DNA of 45,022 nucleotides from JARIHD01 sp035629475 (GCA_035629475.1 DASPHS010000039.1:1-45022), one strand, 5' to 3'. Positions 31,954-40,749 are shown, numbered from the stretch's first letter. Translations and numbers: made by a program. The notes: generated from the sequence alone by a model not told the origin.

Positions 31954-33177
31954 CTAGATGATATCGGGGGCTTTGGCGCCGAGTGCCTTGGCGCACTGTG
32001 GGCAGGATTCTTCGTTGTCGAACTCGGTGGCCCACTGCTTGGTGGCCTTCCAGAAGGGTTGGAGGTCCTTGAAGCCAATCCAGTCGGCAGCGTTACGCAG
32101 CAGGTATCCCACGAACCCAAACAGGTTCCGGTTGCCCCATTGCACCGCTGCCCAGTTTTCACCGACTGGCAGCACGTAAATAGGCTGCTTGGGCTCGTAC
32201 TTGCGCATCAGGTCGCCTCGCGCCTCGCGCTCCAGGTTGTCTACCACGAACAGCGCGTCATAGAGGGCGGTTTGTGCTACGCCGCCATACTTGGTGTCGG
32301 CGTTATCGCCAATGACGTAGACACCATCGTCTGCTTGCAGATACTCGTTGACCGTAACCTTTGTGCCGCGCTCGTTCAGTGTGAACCCATTGTCTTTAAA
32401 GAACGGATGGTTAGAGACGCCGGCCGTCCATACGATGGTATGGCTTTGGATTGGCTTGCCGTCGACGGTCAGGCCCTCAGCGGTTGCGCCCTGAACGGTT
32501 TTGCCCAGATACAGTTTGACGCCTAGTTTGCGCAGGCGCTTGGCAGCGGCTTTCTGAATGCCTTTTGACATGCGGGGTACCAAGGTGGGTGCCGCTTCAA
32601 TAAGGTCAATATGCGGTGTGCGGTGCTTGATGCCATGGGCGGCCATTATCTCGCGGAGGTAGGTGCTGAGTGCCCCGGACAGCTCAATGCCTGTTGGGCC
32701 ACCACCCACGATGACATAGTTCAGGTCTGGCTTGCCGTCGCTGGTTAGCTGGTTGTGCAGGTGGTCCTTGAAGCGCCGGGCTTCTTCGGGTGATTTGATG
32801 CCGTAGGAGAATTCTTTCAGCCCTTCAATGCCAAAGTAATTAGTGACTACGCCGAGGCTCATGATGAGTACGTCATACATGTGTACGTGTCCGTCTGCGT
32901 CCTTGACGATTTTTTTCTTTTTATCGATGTGTACGGCGCTGCCAATTTTGACTTTGACGCCGGTGTTCTCAAATAACTCGGCAAGGGGGATACGGGACTG
33001 GCGGGCAGTGCCGCCGGTGGCAGTATGGTACAGCGTTGGGTAGTAATGAAAATTTGGTCGGTCAGATAGCAAGGTGACATCAAAAAGGCCGCTCTTGGAT
33101 GCTTCCAAAGCGGCCTTCACGCCACCAAAACCACCGCCGACCACGAGAATGTGTGTCTTAGAGATAGTTTTGTTCAT
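31954..33177 (-). CDS. ndh: Type II NADH:quinone oxidoreductase
   Basis: 407 aa, single-subunit non-pumping NADH dehydrogenase. FAD-binding GGGFGG (14-19), second Rossmann motif VIVGGGPTGIELSG, and GVYVIGDNAD near the C-terminus as expected. It should oxidise NADH and pass electrons to membrane quinone. The C-terminus has an extra Cys pair (ESCPQCAKAL), possibly redox-active or metal-binding. No other respiratory complex is visible, so the acceptor is unknown. A TATACT -10 (minus strand, 33185-33190) lies 7 nt before the ATG, with no Shine-Dalgarno: probably leaderless. Confidence 0.93.
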   Translation of the reverse strand: MNKTISKTHILVVGGGFGGVKAALEASKSGLFDVTLLSDRPNFHYYPTLYHTATGGTARQSRIPLAELFENTGVKVKIGSAVHIDKKKKIVKDADGHVHMYDVLIMSLGVVTNYFGIEGLKEFSYGIKSPEEARRFKDHLHNQLTSDGKPDLNYVIVGGGPTGIELSGALSTYLREIMAAHGIKHRTPHIDLIEAAPTLVPRMSKGIQKAAAKRLRKLGVKLYLGKTVQGATAEGLTVDGKPIQSHTIVWTAGVSNHPFFKDNGFTLNERGTKVTVNEYLQADDGVYVIGDNADTKYGGVAQTALYDALFVVDNLEREARGDLMRKYEPKQPIYVLPVGENWAAVQWGNRNLFGFVGYLLRNAADWIGFKDLQPFWKATKQWATEFDNEESCPQCAKALGAKAPDII

Positions 33178-33207
33178 ATGTTTTAGTATACAGGATAGGG
33201 CTTGTGC

Positions 33208-34041
33208 TTAACCAGTAATAAGCCGTTGATTGGCGTGGAGCCAGCCTTCGGTGGTGCCGCAGTCGAGGAATTCGCCTTCAGCTCGAATGACGGCCATACG
33301 GCTGCCGGCTGCGGTGTAGGCATTGATAACGTCGGTTATCATATACTCGCCGCTCCGTTCGGCGTTCATGTTTTCTTCCAGGAATGGGAAGATATCCCTG
33401 CCCATCAAGAAGCAACTGGAGTTATTCAGATTAGATGGAGCCTCTTCTTTGGTTGGCTTTTCAACGATACGTTCGTAGATTTCCCGCCCATCCTCGTCTT
33501 TGGTAACGACGACACCATAATTGTGCACTTCGTCCCACGATACTTCATTTGCGAGCATGGCTGAGGGCGTGCCGCTGTGTTGGGCGCGCTCTATAAAGCG
33601 AGCTACTTCGGAGCCATTGTCTTCACGGTAGAAGAACTGATCGCCAAAAACGACGAGTACTTTCTCGTCGGGGTGGACGAATTGGCGGCAAAGCCATATC
33701 GGCGTCGTAGTGCCATAGGGTTGGTGCTGGTCCTGGATAACGTAATGAAAGCGTGCTTTGCTTCGCAATTCGGATATCTCTTCCAGTTCTTTGATTTTCC
33801 CCTTGTTCTGCAGGTACTCCTCGAGGAGCTGGTGATGGCCGTAGTAGCGTTTGAGTTGCGAGAATTCCTCGCCCACCACAAAAAAGAATTCGGTTATGCC
33901 GGCTCGTATGCAGTCGTCTACAACGTAATCGATAATCGGGCGGTTGCCCACTGGCAGCATGCATTTTTCAATAGCTTTGGTAATAGGCAGCCGGCGGGTG
34001 CCATATCCGGCAACAGCAATAATAGCCTTAGTACAGTTCAT
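33208..34041 (-). CDS. galU: UTP-glucose-1-phosphate uridylyltransferase
   Basis: 277 aa. Makes UDP-glucose from UTP and glucose-1-phosphate, feeding surface glycan synthesis. Motifs: GYGTRRLPITKAIEKCMLP (family G-x-G-T-R-x-L-P-x-T-K), VVDDCIRAGITEFFFVVGE, VLVVFGDQFF in the metal-binding position, and ERIVEKPTKEEAPSNL. Slightly shorter than E. coli GalU. The ATG is 6 nt after the stop of the upstream anchored protein gene, and the ribosome site GGAG lies inside that gene's end, so the two are coupled. Confidence 0.93.
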   Translation of the reverse strand: MNCTKAIIAVAGYGTRRLPITKAIEKCMLPVGNRPIIDYVVDDCIRAGITEFFFVVGEEFSQLKRYYGHHQLLEEYLQNKGKIKELEEISELRSKARFHYVIQDQHQPYGTTTPIWLCRQFVHPDEKVLVVFGDQFFYREDNGSEVARFIERAQHSGTPSAMLANEVSWDEVHNYGVVVTKDEDGREIYERIVEKPTKEEAPSNLNNSSCFLMGRDIFPFLEENMNAERSGEYMITDVINAYTAAGSRMAVIRAEGEFLDCGTTEGWLHANQRLITG

Positions 34042-34047
34042 AGGTGG

Positions 34048-34668
34048 TTACTCCGCTGGTACAGTTACGGTAATTGTCTTGGTGAGGTCGAGGTTGCGGA
34101 CGCTGTCCTTGGCATGCACCGTAAATGTATAGGTGCCGGGTGCGGCCTGGCCGACGCGCAGGCTAAACGAAAAGCCCGTGGCGGCAGTAGCTTCTTGGTT
34201 GCCAACGATTGTTGGACTGGTGGCGCTGTCGCTCGTAACTGTCCACTGGACGGCGCTGCTGTCGCTCATGTTGAATGATAGGGGCTGTGATGTCGTCCCT
34301 TTTTTGAGTGTCACGGTACTCTCGGTCGAGGACTGGATACTGGGGCTTACAGCAGTGATGCTGTTGGGCGTTGTGGCGGGAGTAGGCGTAGGCGTCGCAG
34401 TGCTGTCCTGGCTGGGTTGCTGTGTGGCACTGGGAGCGTCTTCACGAGTGCTTCGGGCGCTCGGCGTTTGACCTGAGAGTGCTTCCTTGGTGGGGTCTTC
34501 GGCCTGCTGCACCGTACTTGCTGCGGTGCCATGAGGTTTTTGGTATACAGACCAGACGGCGGTAACCCCAATGAGCGTCATGCCCAAGGCTAAGCCGGAA
34601 AATACAAGAGGCTTGTATCTTTTGGTGCCGATCAATGTGGCGATGTAACTTAAAAATTTTACTAGCAT
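34048..34668 (-). CDS. Anchored surface protein with Ser/Thr/Pro linker and Ig-like domain
   Basis: 206 aa. One membrane segment (about 20-41, LVFSGLALGMTLIGVTAVWSV) with a basic cytoplasmic end. It is followed by ~70 low-complexity residues rich in Ser, Thr, Pro and Gln (TATPTPTPATTPN), then a ~90-residue beta-rich domain (VTLKKGTTSQPLSFNMSD, GTYTFTVHAKDSVRNLDLTK) like PKD/Ig-type adhesion modules. The linker would place the domain away from the membrane. Co-transcribed with galU, which supports a cell-envelope role. Ligand unknown. Confidence 0.78.
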   Translation of the reverse strand: MLVKFLSYIATLIGTKRYKPLVFSGLALGMTLIGVTAVWSVYQKPHGTAASTVQQAEDPTKEALSGQTPSARSTREDAPSATQQPSQDSTATPTPTPATTPNSITAVSPSIQSSTESTVTLKKGTTSQPLSFNMSDSSAVQWTVTSDSATSPTIVGNQEATAATGFSFSLRVGQAAPGTYTFTVHAKDSVRNLDLTKTITVTVPAE

Positions 34669-34742
34669 GAATGTTCCTAGTAGCTGCTACAAGTATAGCT
34701 GCTTATGCTGCAAAAAGCAATTCCACCCCTGTTAGATAGCGC

Positions 34743-35234
34743 CTACTGCAAGAGGTTTTTGATGGGCCGGGTGACACTATCAAGGGTTTCAATGACAGGT
34801 TGCACCATGTTCGGCACCGAAACGGTTATACCATCCTCAGTCAAAATCGGTGCCTGGAGGTGTAATTGGAGCCTGTCTTTGTCGGTGGTGAGCGAAATAC
34901 CCGTTTTGGACGGTTCGGCCGTCTGTTCTGGTGCCACATCTGGTAGCTGCGGTGCTGTCGGTGCTGTAGTGGTGACTAACGGTTCGGTAGCCTGTGTAAC
35001 TTGTCCGGCCTGCCCCACTGGAGCCTGGCCCGCGGGTGCCTGTTGGGGCGTGGCTTGCTGTTCGCCAATGACGGGCGCCGATGGCTTTGTGGCCACATAG
35101 ACAGCTCCCACGCTCAGAGCACCCAGGATAAGTGCCAGCGCGGCACACAGGACAACGACAAAGGAATTTTTGGCCAGCAGGAGGCTGGTATGGCGTTTGG
35201 TAGAGGTGAAGGCATGGGACATGCTTTTACGCAT
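34743..35234 (-). CDS. Anchored low-complexity envelope protein, 163 aa
   Basis: Unknown family. The start at 35234 is chosen because AAGG precedes it and a CATACT -10 lies 9 nt upstream. After a short basic N-terminus comes one membrane segment (FVVVLCAALALILGALSVGAVYVA). A Pro/Gln/Thr-rich linker follows, then a ~45-residue C-terminal region (LTTDKDRLQLHLQAPILTED). The anchor resembles that of the gene at 36578-37150 (CAxLALILG), so the two may share ancestry. Role in the cell surface is inferred. Confidence 0.7.
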   Translation of the reverse strand: MRKSMSHAFTSTKRHTSLLLAKNSFVVVLCAALALILGALSVGAVYVATKPSAPVIGEQQATPQQAPAGQAPVGQAGQVTQATEPLVTTTAPTAPQLPDVAPEQTAEPSKTGISLTTDKDRLQLHLQAPILTEDGITVSVPNMVQPVIETLDSVTRPIKNLLQ

Positions 35235-35285
35235 AGTACCTTTAGTATGCCACTTGTGCCCGCCCCTGTACAATTGCTGTTTGTG

Positions 35286-36272
35286 CTAGGTGTCTTTTGG
35301 TGTTCCCTTTTTAGGCTTCGATCCACCAAAGCTAACATCAATATTTTCCTGACTGATGTACTCAGCAGCCTTAGCCGCCAGTGCGTAGGCCTTTTTGTCA
35401 CCTGCTGTAGGGTGCTTGGCATCCAGGCCGCGTGGCCATAGTTTATGGTAGCGCACGGTATCGATTTCAGCGGCATACACAACCACCTGCGTGATCAGGT
35501 AAATCCAAAACAACAGCCCTAATACGATGGCAAAGGTACCGTACAGGGCATCCAGGCCCTTTAGCTGGTGGGCGACCAGTAAGCTACCGAATGTCAGTAG
35601 CAGCTGAACGCCTAAGGCCGATATAGTCGCGCCAATGGCAACATTCTTCAGTGAAATGCGACGGGCAGTCGCCAGGTGAAAGATGACGGTGGTGGTGCCG
35701 GCCAGAATAATGAAGCCCACAATGTTGAGGACTACTTTAACCCACCATGCCCTGCCCAGTGATGACGTGATAATAGAGGCGCCGATAGTTGCAGCAAACC
35801 CTACAGCTCCCATACCTATGATACTCAGACTTTGCAGGATATTTTTAGGGAAGCCTGCCCGTTTGTCCTTGGGGATCTGCCACATATTATCAAGCGCATA
35901 GCGCAGCGCGTCGGCTGCGCCCCGGGCACCATATAACGTAATGATAATACCGATAGCCAGCCCAAACCCGGTTTTGCCCATGCTTTGAATGCTGCCCTGA
36001 AGTTGTTCACCAAGCATCGGAAAGTACGTGTTGATACTGCTGGATACTTGCGCCTCAACTGCCGGATTATTATTGAACACCAGATGCAAGACCGTCACCA
36101 GTACCAGTAACAGCGGGAAGAGCGACAGGAACCCATAGTATGTTATCAGCGCAGCTTGGAAGCCACCATTATCGTCACCGAATTTTTTGATAACAGCATA
36201 CGGAAACCCCACTACAGGGTGGCGCTGCTGGAATGCATCGAGTTTTTGGGTAACGACAGTGATGATGTTCAT
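35286..36272 (-). CDS. YihY/UPF0761-family membrane protein
   Basis: 328 aa, six hydrophobic segments. QAALITYYGFLSLFPLLLVL is the family signature near the N-terminus, and LGLLFWIYLITQVVVYAAEIDTVRY closes the conserved region. Once named ribonuclease BN, the family is now seen as membrane proteins of uncertain transport or envelope function. A polar C-terminal tail (about 40 residues, ending KPKKGTPKDT) is variable. It follows a small membrane protein gene with 9 nt between them, so the two are co-transcribed. Confidence 0.9.
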   Translation of the reverse strand: MNIITVVTQKLDAFQQRHPVVGFPYAVIKKFGDDNGGFQAALITYYGFLSLFPLLLVLVTVLHLVFNNNPAVEAQVSSSINTYFPMLGEQLQGSIQSMGKTGFGLAIGIIITLYGARGAADALRYALDNMWQIPKDKRAGFPKNILQSLSIIGMGAVGFAATIGASIITSSLGRAWWVKVVLNIVGFIILAGTTTVIFHLATARRISLKNVAIGATISALGVQLLLTFGSLLVAHQLKGLDALYGTFAIVLGLLFWIYLITQVVVYAAEIDTVRYHKLWPRGLDAKHPTAGDKKAYALAAKAAEYISQENIDVSFGGSKPKKGTPKDT

Positions 36273-36281
36273 GTCACTCTG

Positions 36282-36500
36282 CTAGGCGTGCTTTTTGAAC
36301 GTGCTCTTGGCTTTCTCGACCAATTCACTGCCAGCATGGGCGATATTGGTAACCATAGCCAATTTTTGCTCGATGTTGTGGTGGATATGGTCAATCTTTT
36401 TCTTGATAGCGAATACGGCAATCACGGCGGCAATCATCAGAATGAACATGATGGCCATGTAGATAATGCCCATAAGGTAAAACGTTTCTTGTAAGTCCAT
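36282..36500 (-). CDS. Small membrane protein, 72 aa, upstream of yihY
   Basis: Unknown family. One long hydrophobic segment (about 8-32, LMGIIYMAIMFILMIAAVIAV) is followed by a basic amphipathic helix (KKKIDHIHHNIEQKLAMV) in the cytoplasm. A good AAGGAG lies 7 nt before the ATG. Tight operon with the YihY gene suggests a partner or accessory subunit. Nothing more can be said. Confidence 0.75.
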   Translation of the reverse strand: MDLQETFYLMGIIYMAIMFILMIAAVIAVFAIKKKIDHIHHNIEQKLAMVTNIAHAGSELVEKAKSTFKKHA

Positions 36501-36577
36501 GAGGAAGCTCCTTTTAATACATCGTATGGTAGCGGTTTTGCTGTTAGCGCTCTGTAAGAACGCTTACAGAGGCGGCC

Positions 36578-37150
36578 CTAGTTATCTGTGGCCTGCTCCT
36601 GGACCTGTTGACTACCGCGCTGCTGCAGGCTGCTCTCGAGGGGGAGTTGGTCGGGGCTGCTGCTGCCATCGCCTTCAGTAGGACTCGTTGGGGTTTCGAC
36701 GGGTGGTGTCGGCGTGTTCACCGGTACATCGGGTGTTACCGGCGCTGTTTGGGGTGGCGTGTGTTCACTGGCAGTGGGCTGTATGGCGTCTACCGTTGCC
36801 GTTGCCTTGTTGGTTGTCTTGGTTGGGCCGAGGCTGTTGGTGTCAGTATTCTTGACGCTAATGCTGGGTGACTGCGTTGGCTGACTTGTTACCGTCAGCT
36901 GAGGCCTTGCAATTGTTTTGAGGGCTTGATTCTTCAGGTTTGTCGCAGCTGCTTCCTCTGCTGAGGGTTGGCCGCCAAAGGTGCTCGGCACAGCTAATTC
37001 GCGCTGTTGGAAGCTGTCATCGCTGCTAAAAAGTGAGGCACCACCGCTGGTTGTTCCGAGTATCAATGCAAGGCCTGCGCAAACCATCACTATTGATCGT
37101 TTACTAGATGCGAGATTGCGACGAGCTGACTTGTGGGCGGATGCACGCAT
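36578..37150 (-). CDS. Anchored Thr/Pro-rich envelope protein, 190 aa
   Basis: Unknown family. Basic N-terminus, one membrane segment (SIVMVCAGLALILGTTSGGAS), then ~150 residues of low complexity rich in Thr, Pro, Ser and Gln, with no folded domain evident in the last two thirds. Such a chain would span or decorate the cell surface. The anchor is similar to that of the gene at 34743-35234. A TATAAA lies 5 nt before the ATG, too close for certain interpretation. Confidence 0.7.
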   Translation of the reverse strand: MRASAHKSARRNLASSKRSIVMVCAGLALILGTTSGGASLFSSDDSFQQRELAVPSTFGGQPSAEEAAATNLKNQALKTIARPQLTVTSQPTQSPSISVKNTDTNSLGPTKTTNKATATVDAIQPTASEHTPPQTAPVTPDVPVNTPTPPVETPTSPTEGDGSSSPDQLPLESSLQQRGSQQVQEQATDN

Positions 37151-37228
37151 GGCTGTTTATAGTATGACACACTCCCAATGTGATATTTCTCTTGTTCCCC
37201 TAGCATGAAATGCTGCTTGCGTTAAATA

Positions 37229-37253
37229 TACCATAGCCCTTAAGCTTATGGTA
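37229..37253. promoter_or_regulatory. Inverted repeat at the FAD oxidase start
   Basis: TACCATA (37229-37235) and TATGGTA (37247-37253) form an inverted repeat with an 11-nt spacer containing CTTAAG. The right arm overlaps the ATG at 37253, and TATACC (37227-37232) is a -10 candidate overlapping the left arm. A bound dimer would block initiation; this is a possible operator. Confidence 0.4.
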
Positions 37254-38917
37254 TGGATGAATTTAAAAAGAAGTTGGTAGCCAGCGGTTTTGCCGGTGAG
37301 CTTGCTGATGATGCTGCCACAAAAGAATTTTATAGCCACGATGCGAGTCTCTTCGAGATTAAGCCGCAGCTGGTCGTGTCACCTAAGGACACGAAAGATG
37401 TGCAAACGTTGGTAACGCTCGTAGCGAAAGAAAAGAAGAATATACCCGACCTATCGGTAACTGCCCGCTCAGCCGGTACCGACATGTCAGGGGGAGCGGT
37501 CAACGACTCTATCATCGTGGACTTCAACAAACACCTCACCACTATTAAAGATATCAGCCCGACGCTGGGACACGCTCAGCCCGGGGTGTTTTACCGGGAT
37601 TTTGAGGCAGAAACCCTCAAGCAGAAAGCCCTGATGCCCTCTTACCCCGCAAGCCGCAGCCTTTGTACGATTGGTGGCATGGTCGCTAACAACTCCGGTG
37701 GTGAAAAGTCATTGGAATATGGCAAAGTGCAGGATTTCGTGGAAGAGCTGAGCGTCGTGCTGGGTGACGGCAAAGAGTACGTGGTAAAGCCACTGACCAA
37801 AGACCAGCTGATTAAAAAAATGGCTCAAGGTGACTACGAGGGTGACCTGTACAAGAACCTCTTCAAGCTGATCGAGGCGAACATGGAAACTATCCAGAAT
37901 GCACGCCCCAAAGTCAGCAAGAACTCCATGGGTTATAACTTGTGGGATGTATGGAATCCTGAGACAGGAATCTTCAATCTTAACAAGTTAATCGTTGGCT
38001 CCCAGGGTACTTTGGGACTGGTGACTGACATTAAGTTCCGCCTGGTCCCTGCCCGTCCACACTCTGGCTTACTGGTGCTGTTTTTGAAGGACATCGACAA
38101 GTTGGGTGAGCTGATTAATGTCGTACTCAAACATAAGCCAGCGACATTTGAGTCATTTGATGATGCTACGCTGTGGCTATCTATCAAGTTTATGCCCTAC
38201 TTCTTGAAGATGCTGGGGCCCAAAGCATTCATTAAGCTCCTCATAGGCCTGATACCTGACGGCTTGATGCTCCTGAAGGGTATTCCTAAGCTGGTGCTGA
38301 TGGTTGAGTTTAACGGCGAGACTGCCGAAGAAGTCCAGGAGAAGATTACTGCCCTGCACAAGGAACTCAAGATTAAGCGCGCCTACTACGAGATTAGTGC
38401 TGAAGAGGAAGACCCTACCGAAATGAGCAGCGAGAAGTTCTGGGTCATGCGCCGCCAAAGCTTCCAGCTGTTACGGAGCAAGGTAAAGGACAAACACACG
38501 GCACCATTTATCGATGACCTGATTGTGAATCCTGAGCACTTGCCGGAATTCCTGCCCCGCTTGCGTAAGATCATCAAGAAGTACGAATTATTCGCAACGA
38601 TTGCCGGGCACATGGGCGACGGCAACTTCCACATTATTCCGCTGATGAAGCTGGAAAACCAGTCAGAGAAAGACAAGATCTTGCCGGCTATGGAAGAAAT
38701 TGATGACCTGGTGCTGCACTACGGTGGCTCACTGTCCGGCGAGCACAACGATGGTCTGGTTCGCGGCCCATGGCTGAAGGAGCAATTCGGCGAAGAGGTA
38801 CTCAACCTGTTCAAAGAAACTAAAAAGATTTTTGACCCTCAGAATATCTTTAACCCGCATAAGAAAGCTGATGCTGATTGGGACTATTCCTACCAGCACA
38901 TCCGTGACCACTTCTAG
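37253..38917 (+). CDS. FAD-linked oxidase (GlcD / D-lactate dehydrogenase type)
   Basis: 554 aa. N-terminal FAD_binding_4 (PCMH) domain with VSPKDTKDVQTLV and the flavin-binding segment YPASRSLCTIGGMVANNSGG. C-terminal FAD-linked oxidase domain with the signature IAGHMGDGNFHIIP and GEHNDGLVRGPWL. It resembles glycolate, D-lactate or D-2-hydroxyacid dehydrogenases that pass electrons to quinone. The substrate is probably lactate or a related hydroxyacid (inference). No iron-sulfur GlcF-like domain or partner is seen. With NDH-2 it could feed the membrane quinone pool. Confidence 0.9.
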   Translation: MDEFKKKLVASGFAGELADDAATKEFYSHDASLFEIKPQLVVSPKDTKDVQTLVTLVAKEKKNIPDLSVTARSAGTDMSGGAVNDSIIVDFNKHLTTIKDISPTLGHAQPGVFYRDFEAETLKQKALMPSYPASRSLCTIGGMVANNSGGEKSLEYGKVQDFVEELSVVLGDGKEYVVKPLTKDQLIKKMAQGDYEGDLYKNLFKLIEANMETIQNARPKVSKNSMGYNLWDVWNPETGIFNLNKLIVGSQGTLGLVTDIKFRLVPARPHSGLLVLFLKDIDKLGELINVVLKHKPATFESFDDATLWLSIKFMPYFLKMLGPKAFIKLLIGLIPDGLMLLKGIPKLVLMVEFNGETAEEVQEKITALHKELKIKRAYYEISAEEEDPTEMSSEKFWVMRRQSFQLLRSKVKDKHTAPFIDDLIVNPEHLPEFLPRLRKIIKKYELFATIAGHMGDGNFHIIPLMKLENQSEKDKILPAMEEIDDLVLHYGGSLSGEHNDGLVRGPWLKEQFGEEVLNLFKETKKIFDPQNIFNPHKKADADWDYSYQHIRDHF

Positions 38918-38925
38918 TTTGTTTA

Positions 38926-39051
38926 TGGCGCCCTTCCTGAACGGCAGATTCTGAGCGTAACAGATGCGGTCCGCGCTCACCGTACCGAAGTACGGCTCAC
39001 TTGCGGTCCTCCTGTTTCATCTCAGACTCCGCTCGTCCAGGAAAGGCGCTT
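38926..39051. repeat. Long imperfect hairpin repeat, copy 3
   Basis: The best-formed copy. Core from GATG (38963) to CATC (39021): CCGC/GCGG and CGTAC-CGAA-GTACG stems. The outer arms pair over most of their length: GCGCCcTTCCTGaACG (38928-38943) with CGTCCAGGAAAGGCGC (39034-39049), then TCTGAG with CTCAGA. Located between the FAD oxidase stop and the terminator at 39071, so in its 3' untranslated region. Confidence 0.82.
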
Positions 39052-39070
39052 AGTCTGTTCCGGATTCGCA

Positions 39071-39104
39071 AATAAAACACCCGCTTTGTGCGGGTGTTTT
39101 ATTA
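39071..39104. terminator. Bidirectional terminator after the FAD oxidase
   Basis: AATAAAACACCCGC pairs with GCGGGTGTTTTATT around a TTTGT loop. Serves the FAD oxidase and the convergent gene ending at 39118. Confidence 0.92.
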
Positions 39105-39117
39105 GTAAGGGAGTGAG

Positions 39118-40002
39118 TTAGGCTTGGCGGCCGATGACCAGGAGGTCGCTCATGATGTATAGGTGGTCGGATGCTGGGCGGTAGACGCCGTGATCGGCTT
39201 CGGCGTTGAAATCGCCAACAGCGTTAGATAGTACATGGACTTCTTTAGAGACAAAAATATGGTCGAGACGCATCTTAGGATTTTCAGCGGGAATAGTCGG
39301 CGCATGTGTCGGGTCGGCATCGCGTAGACCATCAGCCTCAAACTGATCAACGATATCATCCCTACCCATGTCGGTAGTGCGGTAACCCAGGCTGATTTTA
39401 CGCATTAGTTTTGACTGTTGCACAGTGGGGTCCGGGTCACGGTAGAGGGGCCGCATGAATGGGCGCAGTACCTGTGCCCGGCGCATAAGCTTAGAGTAAG
39501 GGTCATTGCGATCGGCAGAGTTGGCATCAGTTAATATTGCCCGAGCCCCGTTCATATTGCCTGCCATGCGTTGCGTACGATAGGCTTCAAGCATTATGTT
39601 GCGCCCTGCCCAGGAACGGTCGTTAAGGTGTGTCAGCAGAGTAGTCATCGATTCGCCCGTTTCGGGGTCCTGAACGGTGCCCTGAATAGCAAAGCGACTA
39701 GCAAGCCAAAGGGGGCGCGGGTACTGGCTGGGCTGTTGGGGCAGCACGTCTTCATGAATGGCGAGCAGCAAACCGTGGCGGTCCTTGCGTCCGTCAGTAT
39801 CGTGGTACGGCGTATGCATCACGGTGTAGCCGAGCTTACGAAGCGTACTGACCGTATTGCTGACATCGGCCCCTTCGGCGTAGGCTTCACTAAAGCCTGC
39901 TACATCTGGTGCCAGGCGCTCGACTGCGTCCAACAGTACAGGTGCCCGATCTGGTTCACCTAATCCATCTTTTACATTCCACGCAAGCGCCCGCACTGCC
40001 AT
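39118..40002 (-). CDS. Endonuclease/exonuclease/phosphatase (EEP) family protein
   Basis: 294 aa from the ATG at 40002. EEP-fold metal-dependent hydrolase: ALAWNVKDGLG, GFSEAY with the metal-binding Glu, LLTHLND, ILTDANSAD (catalytic Asp/Asn), LDHIFVS, and the final SDHLYI with the catalytic His. Substrates of the fold range from DNA to phosphoinositides; which applies cannot be told. TATAAT (minus strand, 40012-40017) with GTGACA 17 nt upstream (40035-40040) leaves a leader of only about 2 nt, so expression is near leaderless. Confidence 0.87.
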   Translation of the reverse strand: MAVRALAWNVKDGLGEPDRAPVLLDAVERLAPDVAGFSEAYAEGADVSNTVSTLRKLGYTVMHTPYHDTDGRKDRHGLLLAIHEDVLPQQPSQYPRPLWLASRFAIQGTVQDPETGESMTTLLTHLNDRSWAGRNIMLEAYRTQRMAGNMNGARAILTDANSADRNDPYSKLMRRAQVLRPFMRPLYRDPDPTVQQSKLMRKISLGYRTTDMGRDDIVDQFEADGLRDADPTHAPTIPAENPKMRLDHIFVSKEVHVLSNAVGDFNAEADHGVYRPASDHLYIMSDLLVIGRQA

Positions 40003-40036
40003 AATCACGTCATTATAAACGTGTTACGTCAAATTG

Positions 40037-40699
40037 TCACCCCTTAAGTAAGAGAGATGGCAGCTCGGTGAGGCTGTGGATTGTCTTCCAGGCATGTGGC
40101 GCCAATTCGGGTGAAGGCTCTGCTTCAGCCAAAAGCACGCCGCGCCCACACGCCGCAAAGAGTGCCAGGTCGTTCTTGCTGTCGCCCACCGCTACGCATT
40201 CATCAGGCGAAATTCCATGAGCAGCACAAAAGGCTTCAAAATCTGTGAGCTTTTGCCCGGCCTGGTCTTTCTGATAGGCATAATCCACGAGATTCCCTTG
40301 CCCATTCCAAATGAGTTCAGTATTGGCGTGCCACTCCTGGACGCCGACTTTTCGGGCGATCGTTGCCGCATACAAGTCCATGGAACCTGTTATAAGACAC
40401 AACTGATAGTCTTTCTGTAGTTCCGCAATAACAGCAGGCGCTTCAGGTTTCAAAGGCCAAGCGGCAAACAGTTCGCTTATGAATGTCTGGTTTGCCTTGC
40501 CTGTAGACTGCCATAGCCCCAGCAATTGGCGTTTGGATTCAGGATAATCTATAGACCCATCAAGGAAGTTATTAAAGATGCGCAGATGCTCATCGGCCGA
40601 TGCGCCAAGGCCTGCTGTAAGACTGGTCCATGAGACCTCGGGTGTCAGCGTGCCGTCAATATCGAAAATGATCGCTCGTACAGGTCTAAACTCTGTCAT
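40037..40699 (-). CDS. HAD-family phosphatase, SerB-like
   Basis: 220 aa from the ATG at 40699. HAD motif I FDIDGTLTP (nucleophile and acid Asp), motif II LITGSMDLY, and motif III VGDSKNDLALF, as in phosphoserine-phosphatase-type enzymes (IB subfamily). A helical cap lies between I and II. Substrate unknown; could be phosphoserine or another small phosphate ester. TATACT (minus strand, 40706-40711) lies 6 nt before the ATG with no Shine-Dalgarno, so it is probably leaderless. Upstream open frame (to 40726) is outside that transcript. Confidence 0.88.
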   Translation of the reverse strand: MTEFRPVRAIIFDIDGTLTPEVSWTSLTAGLGASADEHLRIFNNFLDGSIDYPESKRQLLGLWQSTGKANQTFISELFAAWPLKPEAPAVIAELQKDYQLCLITGSMDLYAATIARKVGVQEWHANTELIWNGQGNLVDYAYQKDQAGQKLTDFEAFCAAHGISPDECVAVGDSKNDLALFAACGRGVLLAEAEPSPELAPHAWKTIHSLTELPSLLLKG

Positions 40700-40749
40700 T
40701 GGTTCAGTATACCAGCATGGCCGCAAGACCCAGTCTCGTCTGTCGGTAA

